From the NCBI RefSeq assembly GCF_004014805.1, contig NZ_ATDN01000001.1, forward strand, positions 248,001-312,000: a DNA stretch of 64,000 bases, written 5' to 3'. The position numbers and the translations under genes were made by a program. The first letter of the stretch is position 1. Every line of letters begins with the position of its first letter. The notes below the pieces were generated by a model that was given only the letters and a program-made list of their open reading frames with translations, had not been told where the DNA came from and ran no database searches. Below are positions 42,524 to 51,008 of the stretch, one piece after another. Source of the DNA: Mycolicibacterium elephantis DSM 44368. Its GTDB lineage: Bacteria; Actinomycetota; Actinomycetes; Mycobacteriales; Mycobacteriaceae.

Positions 42524-42790
42524 TCATCCGGTGTGCGGGAGATCGACGCGGCTGAGATAGACGTCGGCGAGCTCGTCGAGCGACAGGGGAAGCACGCGCG
42601 CCAGCGCCGCGATCGTGGCGAACGCCGGCGTCGGCAACCGGCCGGTCTCGATCTTGCGCAACGTCTCCGGCGAAATCGCCGCCGCTTCAGCCACTTCGGC
42701 GAGGGTGCGGCCGCCGCGGGCCTGCCGTAGCTGCTCGCCGATGCGCTTGCCTGCAGCGACTTGTTCTGCGGTCAGGGGAATACGGACCAT
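42524..42790 (-). CDS. XRE-type HTH regulator divergent from methionine aminopeptidase
   Basis: 88 residues, little more than one helix-turn-helix: GKRIGEQLRQARGGRTLAEVAEAAAISPETLRKIETGRLP, followed by a helix (FATIAALARVLPLSLDELADVY). Its start faces the aminopeptidase gene across 97 bases that contain two copies of GGTATGAAAATACC in opposite orientation. This layout implies that the protein binds there and controls both genes. Confidence 0.88.
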   Translation of the reverse strand: MVRIPLTAEQVAAGKRIGEQLRQARGGRTLAEVAEAAAISPETLRKIETGRLPTPAFATIAALARVLPLSLDELADVYLSRVDLPHTG

Positions 42791-42811
42791 ACGGTCAGCC
42801 TACCGCCACCC

Positions 42812-42825
42812 GGTATGAAAATACC
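42812..42825. promoter_or_regulatory. Operator half-site 1 (XRE/MetAP intergenic)
   Basis: GGTATGAAAATACC, itself a palindrome GGTAT-N4-ATACC. It lies 22 bases before the XRE start. The exact reverse complement recurs at 42844-42857, 32 bases centre to centre (about three helical turns). Confidence 0.7.
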
Positions 42826-42843
42826 GCTGATTCGCGCTAGGCT

Positions 42844-42857
42844 GGTATTTTCATACC
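42844..42857. promoter_or_regulatory. Operator half-site 2 and MetAP promoter region
   Basis: GGTATTTTCATACC, the perfect inverse complement of the site at 42812-42825. A -10-like TAGGCT (42838-42843) abuts it, so a bound repressor would cover the aminopeptidase transcription start. Confidence 0.7.
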
Positions 42858-42887
42858 GATTTGGTTGTTCAGAGGAGGTCAGGGCTG

Positions 42888-43673
42888 GTGGTCGAGTTGA
42901 AGACGCCGCGCGAGATCGCGGCGATGGACGTCACCGGCACGTTCCTGGCCGAACTGCTCGACGATCTCACCGAGCGCGCCCGCCCCGGCGTGAACCTTCT
43001 CGACCTCGAGGCCCGCGCCCGCCAGCTGATCGCCGAACGTGGCGCCGAGTCCTGTTATTGGGATTACGCACCGTCGTTCGGGCGCGGGCCGTTTCGCAAC
43101 GTGATCTGCCTGTCGGTCAACGACGCTGTGCTGCACGGGCTGCCGCACGACTACGTGCTGGCCGACGGCGATCTGCTCAGCATGGACATCGCGGTGTCCA
43201 TCGACGGCTGGGTCGCCGACTGCGCCCGCAGCATCATCGTCGGAACCCCGCGACCCGAAGACCAACGCCTCATCGAGGCCACCGAGGGGGCCCTCTCGGC
43301 GGGTATCGCGGCGGCAGTGCCGGGAAACCGGCTGGGCGACATCTCCGCGGCCATCGGCGCGGTGGCCGCCGATTACGGATACCGGGTGAACACCGATTTC
43401 GGCGGCCATGGGCTCGGCCGCACCATGCACGAAGACCCGCACGTGCCCAACGTCGGCCGTCCGGGACGCGGGCTCAGGTTGCGCCCCGGGCTCACCCTCG
43501 CGCTCGAGCCGTGGTTCGCCGCGGGCACCGACCGGATCGTCTACGACCCGGACGGCTGGACCCTGCGCTCGGCAGACGGATCCCGTACCGCCCACAGCGA
43601 ACACACCATCGCGATCACCGACGGTCCGCCGCTGGTCCTCACGAGCCGGGAGCTCGTCGCCGCAGCACGATGA
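42888..43673 (+). CDS. map: Type I methionine aminopeptidase-like protein (M24)
   Basis: 261 residues. All five M24 metal ligands are visible: two Asp in DIAVSIDGWVADCARS, His in GGHGLGRTMHEDP, Glu in LALEPW and Glu in SEHTIAI. The GTG at 42888 has a strong AGGAGGT 8 bases upstream (42873-42879). Mycobacteria have housekeeping methionine aminopeptidases elsewhere, so this regulated copy is probably an accessory paralogue. The last 35 bases overlap the convergent methyltransferase gene. Confidence 0.9.
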   Translation: MVELKTPREIAAMDVTGTFLAELLDDLTERARPGVNLLDLEARARQLIAERGAESCYWDYAPSFGRGPFRNVICLSVNDAVLHGLPHDYVLADGDLLSMDIAVSIDGWVADCARSIIVGTPRPEDQRLIEATEGALSAGIAAAVPGNRLGDISAAIGAVAADYGYRVNTDFGGHGLGRTMHEDPHVPNVGRPGRGLRLRPGLTLALEPWFAAGTDRIVYDPDGWTLRSADGSRTAHSEHTIAITDGPPLVLTSRELVAAAR

Positions 43674-44274
43674 TGTTGTCGACCAGGTGTCCCACCTGGC
43701 CGTCGGGCCCGGTCGCCTCTCGCTCGGCGGATTCCACCCGCACCCTTTCCCACTGCGTCTCAGGCAGATTCAGCGACGCCACGACCTCGTCCGCGCTGGG
43801 GAACTCGTGGTGATGGTGCAACTTCGACGCCCACGGCGGCGGCTCGCCGTGGTCGACGATCAGTAGCAGCCCGCCGGGACGGATCGCCTCGGCGGCCCGC
43901 TGGAAGACACGCGTGCGATCGAGCGGCAGCGTGGAGTGCAGGAACTGTGCCGACACCAGATCGAACGTGCCGTCGGGGAACTGCCCGGGCAGATCGGCTT
44001 GCCGAAACTCGATCCGATCGCTCAGCCCGCGCTTTTCGGCGTCGGCTGCCGCGCGCTGCAGCGCGGTGTCGGAGATGTCGACACCCACCACCTGCCAACC
44101 CCGTTCGGCCAGCCACAGCGCATCGGCCCCTTCTCCGCAGCCCAGATCCAGCGCCCGGCCCGGTGGCAAGCCTGCGGCGACCTCGGCGAGCCGCGCGTTG
44201 ACCCGTCCACTCCAGACCCGGTCGCGTTCGCCGTAGCGCTCCTCCCAATGTGCTTTGGCGTCAAGCGTTGACAT
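43639..44274 (-). CDS. Class I SAM-dependent methyltransferase
   Basis: 211 residues. It begins TLDAKAHWEERYGERDRVWSG, a pattern of the thiopurine/tellurite-type (TPMT/TehB) methyltransferases. The SAM motif is ALDLGCGEGADALWLAERG, followed by VVGVDIS and the post-motif FDLVSAQFLHS. The substrate is unknown. Divergent from the XRE-cupin regulator, a common pairing in actinobacteria that suggests control by it. The open frame up to 44391 before this Met lacks family character. Confidence 0.87.
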   Translation of the reverse strand: MSTLDAKAHWEERYGERDRVWSGRVNARLAEVAAGLPPGRALDLGCGEGADALWLAERGWQVVGVDISDTALQRAAADAEKRGLSDRIEFRQADLPGQFPDGTFDLVSAQFLHSTLPLDRTRVFQRAAEAIRPGGLLLIVDHGEPPPWASKLHHHHEFPSADEVVASLNLPETQWERVRVESAEREATGPDGQVGHLVDNIIVLRRRAPGS

Positions 44275-44402
44275 GTCGGCTCCCTCCAGGAACGGCCAGA
44301 CCGTATTCGTCGGCGACGAGGCTCGAGTGAACGGCTCGTTCCCATGTCGTATCCATGACACCACCTTGCAGACCGGCTGCCAGAATGCCAAGCTGATTTA
44401 CC

Positions 44403-44975
44403 ATGCAGGCAAACCATGAGGACAGCGTCGATGCCCGGGTGCGGCGCAGGTTGCGCGAACTACGCAATCAGCACGGGCTGACGCTGGAAGAGGTGGCCCG
44501 CAGGTCCAACATCGATGTGTCGACGCTGAGCCGGCTCGAATCCGGGAAGCGGCGCCTGGCCCTGGACCATCTCCCCCGCCTGGCCGCCGCGCTGTCGGTG
44601 AGCACCGACGAGCTGCTCCGCGAGCCCGAGGCGCCGGATCCGCGCGTTCGGGCCAACTCCCACACTCATCACGGCATCACCTACTGGCCGCTGACCCGAC
44701 AGCCCGCCGGTGGCCTGCACGCGTACAAGATCCGGATCAGCGCGCGGCGCAAGACCCCGCCCGCCGAACTTCCCGTGCACGAGGGCCAGGACTGGATGTA
44801 CGTCCTGTCCGGCCGGCTGCGGTTGATACTGGGCGACCGGGATTTCACGGTCGATCCCGGTGAGGCGGTGGAGTTTTCGACGTGGACGCCGCACTGGTTC
44901 GGCGCTGTCGACGGTCCCGTCGAGGCCATTACGATCTTCGGCCCGCACGGCGAGCGCCTGCATCTACATGCCTGA
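44403..44975 (+). CDS. XRE-family regulator with C-terminal cupin
   Basis: 190 residues. The HTH is at about 12-68 (LRNQHGLTLEEVARRSNIDVSTLSRLESGKR) and a cupin sensor barrel at about 100-185 (VHEGQDWMYVLSGRLRLILGDRDFTVDPGEAVEF). Such proteins sense small molecules. It is divergent from the methyltransferase gene, its likely target. The last 12 bases overlap the end of the convergent RNase H gene. Confidence 0.9.
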   Translation: MQANHEDSVDARVRRRLRELRNQHGLTLEEVARRSNIDVSTLSRLESGKRRLALDHLPRLAAALSVSTDELLREPEAPDPRVRANSHTHHGITYWPLTRQPAGGLHAYKIRISARRKTPPAELPVHEGQDWMYVLSGRLRLILGDRDFTVDPGEAVEFSTWTPHWFGAVDGPVEAITIFGPHGERLHLHA

Positions 44976-46070
44976 GGTGAGATAGTCCGTCTGGTTGACC
45001 AGCCGCACGGCCGCCGCGCCGTCGGGATAGAACTCGGCCATCGACAACGAGGCCAGGTCGAGATGCAACCGGTAGAGGATGCCCGGTCCGGCGTCCAGCG
45101 CCATGCGCAGCATCGTCTTGATCGGCGTCACGTGCGACACCACCAGCACGGTCTGCCCGCCGCGATCTGCGACGAGCCGGTTCTGCGCGCGACGCACGCG
45201 TTGTGCGACGTCGTCGAAACTCTCCCCTCCTGGCGGCAACACCGAGGTGTCGCGCAGCCAGCGGCGGTGGATCTCCGGATCCCGTTCGGACGCCTCGGCG
45301 AAGGTCAGCCCTTCCCATGCACCGAAGTCGGTTTCGATCAAATCGTCGTCGACGGCGACGTCGAGGCCGAGGGCTTTGGCCGACACCGCCGCGGTGTCGT
45401 AGGCCCGCTGCAGCGGCGAGGTGACGACGGCGTCGATGCCGCCCTTGTCGGCCAGGTACCGCGCGGCAAGTTCGGCCTGCCGGCGACCGGCCTCGGTGAG
45501 CCCGGGGTTGCCGCGGCCGGAATAGCGGCGCTGCGTGGACAAATCGGTCTGACCGTGGCGAAGCAACAGAAACCGCGTCGGCTCGCCACGCGCACCGGTC
45601 CAGCCGGCCGGCGACCCCTGAGCAGCGACGTTGGACGGGTTGGAAGGGTTGGAGGGGTTGTCGGTGCGCGCGGCGGCGTCCATCGCCTCATTGGCCAACC
45701 GGTCGGCGTGTGAGTTCTCCGACCGGGCAATCCACTCGAAGCTGACCTGGTCGAATCGGTCCGACAGCGCCTTGGCCCGCTGGTACAGCAGCGCCAGATC
45801 AGGATGCTTGACTCGCCAGCGGCCCGACATCTGTTCCACCACCAGCTTGGAGTCCATGCGCACCGTGACCTCGGAGGCGCCCAGCTCTGCGGCCTTCTCC
45901 AAACCTGCGATCAGGCCGCGGTATTCGGCGACGTTGTTGGTGGCGTGGCCGATCGCCTGCTTGATCTCGGCGAGCTTCGCGGTGTGGTCCGCAGACCAGA
46001 CAACCGCGCCGTAGCCCGCGGGCCCGGGGTTGCCGCGGGATCCGCCGTCGGCCTCGACTATGACTTTCAT
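44964..46070 (-). CDS. Bifunctional RNase HI / acid phosphatase (Rv2228c-like)
   Basis: 368 residues. N-terminal RNase H domain (about 1-135): EADGGSRGNPGPAGYGA with the first catalytic Asp, then NNVAEYRGL, RMDSKLVVEQ and ENSHADRLANEAMD. The C-terminal histidine phosphatase (about 165-368) has LLLRHGQTDLS and the second His in VVSHVTPIK. In M. tuberculosis the phosphatase part can act as CobC in cobalamin synthesis. The linker contains the tandem NPSNPSNPSN. The ATG overlaps the stop of the upstream zinc-ribbon gene by 4 bases. Confidence 0.94.
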   Translation of the reverse strand: MKVIVEADGGSRGNPGPAGYGAVVWSADHTAKLAEIKQAIGHATNNVAEYRGLIAGLEKAAELGASEVTVRMDSKLVVEQMSGRWRVKHPDLALLYQRAKALSDRFDQVSFEWIARSENSHADRLANEAMDAAARTDNPSNPSNPSNVAAQGSPAGWTGARGEPTRFLLLRHGQTDLSTQRRYSGRGNPGLTEAGRRQAELAARYLADKGGIDAVVTSPLQRAYDTAAVSAKALGLDVAVDDDLIETDFGAWEGLTFAEASERDPEIHRRWLRDTSVLPPGGESFDDVAQRVRRAQNRLVADRGGQTVLVVSHVTPIKTMLRMALDAGPGILYRLHLDLASLSMAEFYPDGAAAVRLVNQTDYLTSGM

Positions 46071-46804
46071 GCGCCGGTTCCGTTGAGCCGCAACAGGATC
46101 GCCCCACACTCCGGGCAGCGCAGCAGATCGTCGTCGGCGGCCGCCGAGATGCGGGCCAGCTCGCCCTTGTCGATCTCGATCCGGCAGGCGCCGCAACGTC
46201 GGCCCTGCAGCAGGCCCGCACCCGCGCCGCTGCGTTCACGCTGGCGCTCGTACAAGGCGACCAGATCGGGATTCAGCCCGGAGATGAGTTCGTCTCGGCG
46301 CGAGACGCTTTGGTGGCGCTGCTGGTCGAGTTCGGCCCTGGCGTCGTCGCAGGCCCTCTGGGCGTCGCTGAGCGTGCTTTGCAGGTCGTCGATCTCGGCC
46401 AATGCGGACTCCTGGTCGCGCTGTAGTTCTTCGCGCCGTTCCATCACCTCCAGCAGGGAGTCCTCCAGCGCGGCCTGACGGCGCTCCAGGGTCTGCAACT
46501 CGTGTTGTAGTTCGGTGAGCTGTTTGGCGTCCACGCTGCCGTCGGCGAGCAGGCGCCGGTCGCGGTCCTCGCGCTGCCGGACGCCGTCGATCTCGGTCTC
46601 GAACTTGGCGATCTGCTCGTCGAGATCGTCGATCGCGATCTGCAGCGCCGCCAGCCTGTCGTTGGCCTCGCGCAGCGTGGCCTGGACCTCTTCGAGACGC
46701 TGTTGCTCGGCCAGGTTCTTGGCCCGGTGCTCGAGCCGGGTCAGCGCGGCGTCGAGCTCGGCCAGTTCGAGCAACGAACGTTGTTGGGCTACTTCAGCTT
46801 TCAT
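46067..46804 (-). CDS. Coiled-coil zinc-ribbon protein (Rv2229c/CT398-like)
   Basis: 245 residues. A long helical hairpin (about 1-185) has heptad-like LEELQ/LERRQ patterns. A C-terminal zinc ribbon has CGACRIEI and CPECGAIL supplying four Cys. Function is unproven; homologues are thought to bind nucleic acid or other proteins. Its start overlaps the Nif3-like gene's end by 11 bases and its stop overlaps the RNase H start, so cobC, nif3, this gene and rnh form one coupled operon. Confidence 0.9.
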   Translation of the reverse strand: MKAEVAQQRSLLELAELDAALTRLEHRAKNLAEQQRLEEVQATLREANDRLAALQIAIDDLDEQIAKFETEIDGVRQREDRDRRLLADGSVDAKQLTELQHELQTLERRQAALEDSLLEVMERREELQRDQESALAEIDDLQSTLSDAQRACDDARAELDQQRHQSVSRRDELISGLNPDLVALYERQRERSGAGAGLLQGRRCGACRIEIDKGELARISAAADDDLLRCPECGAILLRLNGTGA

Positions 46805-47927
46805 GACTCGTTCTCTCGACATTCCACGGATCGGTTCGGATCGCCGATACCCGCACGGTGAGCGCCTCACCGAAATGGTCACGCAGCAGCCCTGCGGCCT
46901 GGTGACACCACGGATACTCACTGGCCCAGTGCGCCACGTCGATCAGCGCCACGTCGGATGCACGCCGGTGCTCGTCGGCGGGGTGATGACGCAGATCGGC
47001 GGTGACGTACGCCTGCACGCCGGCGCCCGCGACGACGTCGAGCAGGGAGTCGCCCGCTCCACCGCACACCGCCACCCGCGACACCCGGGTGTCGGCGTCT
47101 CCACACGCCCGCACCCCCCACGACGTGGCCGGTAGCGCGTCGTGCACGCGAGAAACGAACGCCGACAACGGCTCCGGCCGCGACAACACACCGACCCGGC
47201 CGAGACCGACATTTCCCGGCACGGGCGCCAGGGTGAAGATGTCGAACGCCGGTTCCTCGTAGGGGTGCGCCGAGCGCAGCGCGGCGAGCACATGAGGGCG
47301 CCGCCCGGCGGGCGCGATCACCTCCACCCGATCCTCGCGCACGCGTTCGACGCTGCCCACGCTGCCGATCGCCGGTGTGGCGCCGTCGTGGGGCAGGAAC
47401 TGTCCGGTGCCGGTCACGCTCCAACTGCAGTGCGAATAGTCGCCGATCTGTCCGGCGCCGGCGTCGAACATCGCCGTGCGCACCGCATCGGCGTCGTCGA
47501 CGGGGACGAACACCACCCACTTGTCCAGGTCGGGACCGGTGGGGGTCGGCGCGAGGACCTCTTCCACGGTGAGGTTCAGCGCCTGCGCGAGCGCGTCGGA
47601 CACCCCCGGGGAGGCCGCGTCGGCGTTGGTGTGTGCGGTGAACAGGGACCGCCGGGTCCGGATCATCTGATGGATCAGGGCGCCTTTGGCCGTGTCGGCG
47701 GCCACGGTGTCGACACCGCGCAGCAGCAGCGGGTGGTGCGCGAGCAGCAGGCCGCCCTCGGGCACCTCGGCGACGACGGCCGCGGTCGCGTCGACCGCGA
47801 CCGTGACGGCCTCGACCGTCTCCGCGGGGTCGCCGCACACCAGGCCCACCGAATCCCAGTCCTGCGCCAGCCCGGGCGGATAGGCCGTTTCGAGCACGTC
47901 GATGATGTCGGCCAACCGCACGCTCAT
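46794..47927 (-). CDS. Nif3-like dinuclear metal protein (Rv2230c)
   Basis: 377 residues. It begins [18 protein letters not shown]. Metal ligands are in [22 protein letters not shown] and the distant [11 protein letters not shown] / [12 protein letters not shown] near the C-terminus. A PII-like insert domain lies between them (about 140-250, with [11 protein letters not shown]). Related to GTP cyclohydrolase I type 2 by annotation tradition, but the reaction is unknown. The start overlaps the cobC stop by 4 bases. Confidence 0.92.
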   Translation of the reverse strand: MSVRLADIIDVLETAYPPGLAQDWDSVGLVCGDPAETVEAVTVAVDATAAVVAEVPEGGLLLAHHPLLLRGVDTVAADTAKGALIHQMIRTRRSLFTAHTNADAASPGVSDALAQALNLTVEEVLAPTPTGPDLDKWVVFVPVDDADAVRTAMFDAGAGQIGDYSHCSWSVTGTGQFLPHDGATPAIGSVGSVERVREDRVEVIAPAGRRPHVLAALRSAHPYEEPAFDIFTLAPVPGNVGLGRVGVLSRPEPLSAFVSRVHDALPATSWGVRACGDADTRVSRVAVCGGAGDSLLDVVAGAGVQAYVTADLRHHPADEHRRASDVALIDVAHWASEYPWCHQAAGLLRDHFGEALTVRVSAIRTDPWNVERTSHES

Positions 47928-48958
47928 CCCAGCACCTCCGCAATCGCGGCGACCAGCGCCGGCCACTCCGGGCGCACCGCCACGCGCAGGTACTGGCCTT
48001 CCAGGCCGACGAACGTGTCGCAGCGACGCACGGCAATTCCTCTGCTGTACAGATGTTTTCGCATCAACGCTGCATCTCCGACCGAGATCAGGACGAACGG
48101 GGCGCAGCCGTCGACGACATTGACGCCGATGCTAGCCAAACCGGCGACCATCTCGGCGCGCAGCTCGACGAGCCGGCGGGCCCCGCGCTCGGCCTCCGCG
48201 ACCGCCTCGGCCGAGCTGCACGCGGCGATCGCCTCCAGCTGCAGCGTGCCCAGCGGCCAATGCGCACGTCGTGCCGTCATCCGGTCCAGCACCTCGGCCG
48301 GGCCCAGCGCGTAGCCGACCCGCAGCCCGGCCAGCGCCCACGTCTTGGTCAGGCTGCGCAGCACCACCACGTCCGGCAGCGACCGGCCCGCCAGCGACTC
48401 GGACTCCCCCGGCACCGCATCGGCGAACGCCTCGTCGACCACCACGATGCGGCCCGGCCGCCGCAGCGCCAGCACCTGCTCGCGGGGATGCAGCACCGAT
48501 GTGGGGTTGGTGGGGTTCGCGACGACGACCAGGTCGGCCTCCTCGGGCACCGACGCGTCGGCCAGGCCGAACGGTGGCGGGAGCACGACGTGCTCGAAGG
48601 GCACCGCCGCCGCGCCCAGCGCGGCCTCGGGTTCGGTGAACGACGGCTGGATCAGCGCGGCCAGCCGGGGCCGCAGGTCGGCCAGCAGCGCGAACCCTTC
48701 CGCCGCCCCGGCGAGCAGCGCGACCTCGTCGATGCTGCGCCCGTGCCTGGCCGCGACCGCCGCGACCGCCCGCTGCTCGTCGGCGGTGCCGGGATAGCGG
48801 GCGAGATCGGGCAGCCGGCCCGCCAGGCGGTCGACGAGCCAGGTGGGGGGCTCGTCGGTGCGGACGTTCACGGCGAAGTCGAGCATGCCGGGGGCCGCGG
48901 CCTGATCGCCGTGATAGCGGGCGCCCGCACGCGTCGCACCGAGGAAAGGACTCGCCAC
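47924..48958 (-). CDS. cobC: Aminotransferase class I/II, cobalamin-linked (Rv2231c CobC-like)
   Basis: 344 residues, PLP-fold. Family segments are [19 protein letters not shown] at the start, [21 protein letters not shown] and the PLP Lys in [19 protein letters not shown]. It resembles L-threonine-phosphate decarboxylase (CobD in Salmonella naming, CobC in Pseudomonas naming), which makes the aminopropanol arm of cobalamin, but histidinol-phosphate aminotransferase-like activity cannot be excluded. First gene of the cobC-nif3-zinc ribbon-rnh operon. Confidence 0.87.
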   Translation of the reverse strand: MASPFLGATRAGARYHGDQAAAPGMLDFAVNVRTDEPPTWLVDRLAGRLPDLARYPGTADEQRAVAAVAARHGRSIDEVALLAGAAEGFALLADLRPRLAALIQPSFTEPEAALGAAAVPFEHVVLPPPFGLADASVPEEADLVVVANPTNPTSVLHPREQVLALRRPGRIVVVDEAFADAVPGESESLAGRSLPDVVVLRSLTKTWALAGLRVGYALGPAEVLDRMTARRAHWPLGTLQLEAIAACSSAEAVAEAERGARRLVELRAEMVAGLASIGVNVVDGCAPFVLISVGDAALMRKHLYSRGIAVRRCDTFVGLEGQYLRVAVRPEWPALVAAIAEVLG

Positions 48959-49001
48959 AACACGACCCTAGTGCGCCGGACCACGCGGTTCTGCGATCGG
49001 G

Positions 49002-49007
49002 GAGAAT
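49002..49007 (+). promoter_or_regulatory. Candidate -10 box for ptkA (leaderless)
   Basis: GAGAAT is 6 bases before the GTG at 49014, with no ribosome site between. Confidence 0.4.
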
Positions 49008-49013
49008 GGTGCC

Positions 49014-49694
49014 GTGACCGACATGTTGGCCCGCACCGCTGCGGGAACTCGCCCGCATCTGGTGATCTTCGACCTCGACGGCACCCTGACCGATTCGGCT
49101 CAGGGCATCGTCTCGAGCTTTCGCCATGCGCTGACCTCGGTCGGCGCCGATGTCCCCGATGGGGACCTGGCCGGCATGGTGGTGGGCCCGCCGATGCATC
49201 ACACGCTTCAGGAACTGGGGCTGGGTGAGCGTACCGACGCCGCGATCGCCGCCTACCGGTCCGACTACCGGGCGCGCGGCTGGGCGATCAACCGGCTGTT
49301 CGACGGCATCCCCGCGCTGCTTGCCGACCTGCGGGCCGCCGGCGCGCGGCTGGCGGTGGCCACCTCCAAGGCCGAGCCGACGGCGCAGCGCATCCTGGCC
49401 CATTTCGGTCTCGACGACCACTTCGAGGTGATCGCCGGCGCCAGCGTCGACGGCTCACGGGCGTTGAAGGCCGATGTGGTCGCGCACGCGGTGGCTCAGC
49501 TGGCGCCGCTGCCCGAACGCGTCCTGATGGTCGGCGACCGCTCCCACGACGTCGAGGGCGCGGCCGAACACGGCATCGACACCGTCGTGGTCGGATGGGG
49601 TTACGGCCGCGGGGATTTCGACGACCCCGACAGCCCTGCCGCGCTGGCCCACGTGTCGACCGTCGAAGAGTTGCGTGAGGTGCTGGGTGTCTGA
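49014..49694 (+). CDS. ptkA: HAD-family protein, PtkA-type tyrosine kinase homologue
   Basis: 226 residues. HAD motifs are FDLDGTLTDSAQG (nucleophile Asp), the Thr/Ser motif AVATSKAEPTA, KADVV and GDRSHDVEGA. In M. tuberculosis the orthologue Rv2232 phosphorylates PtpA; that protein is longer (291 residues) with an N-terminal intrinsically disordered extension that is not seen here. Whether this shorter form has kinase activity is open. It overlaps ptpA by 8 bases. Confidence 0.85.
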   Translation: MTDMLARTAAGTRPHLVIFDLDGTLTDSAQGIVSSFRHALTSVGADVPDGDLAGMVVGPPMHHTLQELGLGERTDAAIAAYRSDYRARGWAINRLFDGIPALLADLRAAGARLAVATSKAEPTAQRILAHFGLDDHFEVIAGASVDGSRALKADVVAHAVAQLAPLPERVLMVGDRSHDVEGAAEHGIDTVVVGWGYGRGDFDDPDSPAALAHVSTVEELREVLGV

Positions 49695-50181
49695 CCTGCT
49701 GCACGTGACGTTCGTCTGCTCCGGCAACATCTGCCGGTCGCCGATGGCGGAGAAGATGTTCGCCCACCAGATCAGCGAGCGCGGCCTGTCCGAAGCGGTT
49801 CTGGTGACCAGCGCGGGAACCGGCGGCTGGCATGCCGGTGCGCCCGCCGACCGGCGGGCCACCCACGTGCTGCGCGCGCACGGCTACCCCACCACGCACC
49901 GTGCCGCTCAGGTCGACGACCACCATATGTCCGCCGACCTCGTCGTCGCGCTGGGCCGCAACCACGTCCGGATCCTGCGCGAACTCGGGGTGCCCGACGA
50001 GCGGATCCGGATGCTGCGGTCGTTCGATCCGCGGTCGGGCGCCTACGCACTCGACGTGGAAGACCCCTACTACGGCGATCACGACGACTTCGAAGAGGTG
50101 TTCCGCGTCATCGAGACGGCGCTGCCCGGCCTGCACGCGTGGGTCGACGAACAGCTGACCGCGAGGGGGATCGCAAGCTGA
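49687..50181 (+). CDS. ptpA: Low-molecular-weight protein tyrosine phosphatase
   Basis: 164 residues. The catalytic loop CSGNICRSPMAE (CX5R) starts near residue 11 and the general-acid motif DPYYGDHDDF is near the C-terminus. Orthologue of the secreted M. tuberculosis PtpA that blocks phagosome maturation; in a free-living species it may have an internal role. The GTG start lies inside ptkA, and the stop overlaps the SURF1 start by one base. Confidence 0.93.
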   Translation: MSDLLHVTFVCSGNICRSPMAEKMFAHQISERGLSEAVLVTSAGTGGWHAGAPADRRATHVLRAHGYPTTHRAAQVDDHHMSADLVVALGRNHVRILRELGVPDERIRMLRSFDPRSGAYALDVEDPYYGDHDDFEEVFRVIETALPGLHAWVDEQLTARGIAS

Positions 50182-51008
50182 TGCGACGCTGGGCGTTCCT
50201 GCTGCGGCCATCGTGGCTGGCCCTGTTCGTCGTGGTGCTGGCGTTCACCTACCTGTGCTTCACGGTGCTCGCACCGTGGCAGCTCGGCAAGAACACCAAG
50301 ACATCTCGCGAGAACGCCCAGATCGCGCAGTCGCTGAAGGCCGACCCGGTGCCCGTCACATCGCTTCTGCCGAACCAGGATTCGGCGGCCCCGGATGCGC
50401 AGTGGCGCCTTGTCACGGCCACCGGACGCTACCTGCCCGAAGGCCAGGTGCTGGCGCGGTTGCGGGTGGTCGAAGGGGAACCGGCGTTCGAGGTGCTGGT
50501 GCCGTTCGCCGTCGACGACGGTCCGACCGTGCTGGTCAACCGCGGCTACGTGCGACCGGTCGAGGGTTCGCGGGTACCGGAGATCGCGCCTGTGCCGGAC
50601 GGCGAGGTGACGGTCGTCGCCAGGTTGCGCGACTCGGAGGGCCTGGCCCGCGGCAAGGAGCCCATGCCCCAGGACGGGGTGCAGCAGGTGTATTCGATCA
50701 ACACCGAGCAGATCTCGCAGCTCACGGGCGTCCCGCTGACCGGCTCGTACCTGCAGCTCATCGGTGATCAGCCGGGCGGGTTGGGCGAACTCGCGCTGCC
50801 GCATCTGGATGCCGGGCCGTTCCTGTCCTACGGCATCCAGTGGATCGCGTTCGGCATCATCGCCCCGCTGGGCCTCGGGTACTTCGTGTACGCCGAAATA
50901 CGTCAACGCCGACGGGACAAAGCCGCAAAGGACGCCGCGGCGGCCGCGCCGGATGCGCCGGTCAGCACCGAGGACAAGCTCGCCGACCGTTACGGCCGGC
51001 GGCGGTGA
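50181..51008 (+). CDS. SURF1 family cytochrome oxidase assembly protein
   Basis: 275 residues with a transmembrane helix at each end (about 10-32 and 220-242) around an external domain, the SURF1 layout. Motifs are LAPWQLGKNTKT after helix 1 and FLSYGIQWIAFG in the second helix. It is likely to help heme insertion into the aa3 oxidase encoded at the window start. The ATG overlaps the ptpA stop. The last 47 bases overlap convergent cobD. Confidence 0.88.
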   Translation: MRRWAFLLRPSWLALFVVVLAFTYLCFTVLAPWQLGKNTKTSRENAQIAQSLKADPVPVTSLLPNQDSAAPDAQWRLVTATGRYLPEGQVLARLRVVEGEPAFEVLVPFAVDDGPTVLVNRGYVRPVEGSRVPEIAPVPDGEVTVVARLRDSEGLARGKEPMPQDGVQQVYSINTEQISQLTGVPLTGSYLQLIGDQPGGLGELALPHLDAGPFLSYGIQWIAFGIIAPLGLGYFVYAEIRQRRRDKAAKDAAAAAPDAPVSTEDKLADRYGRRR

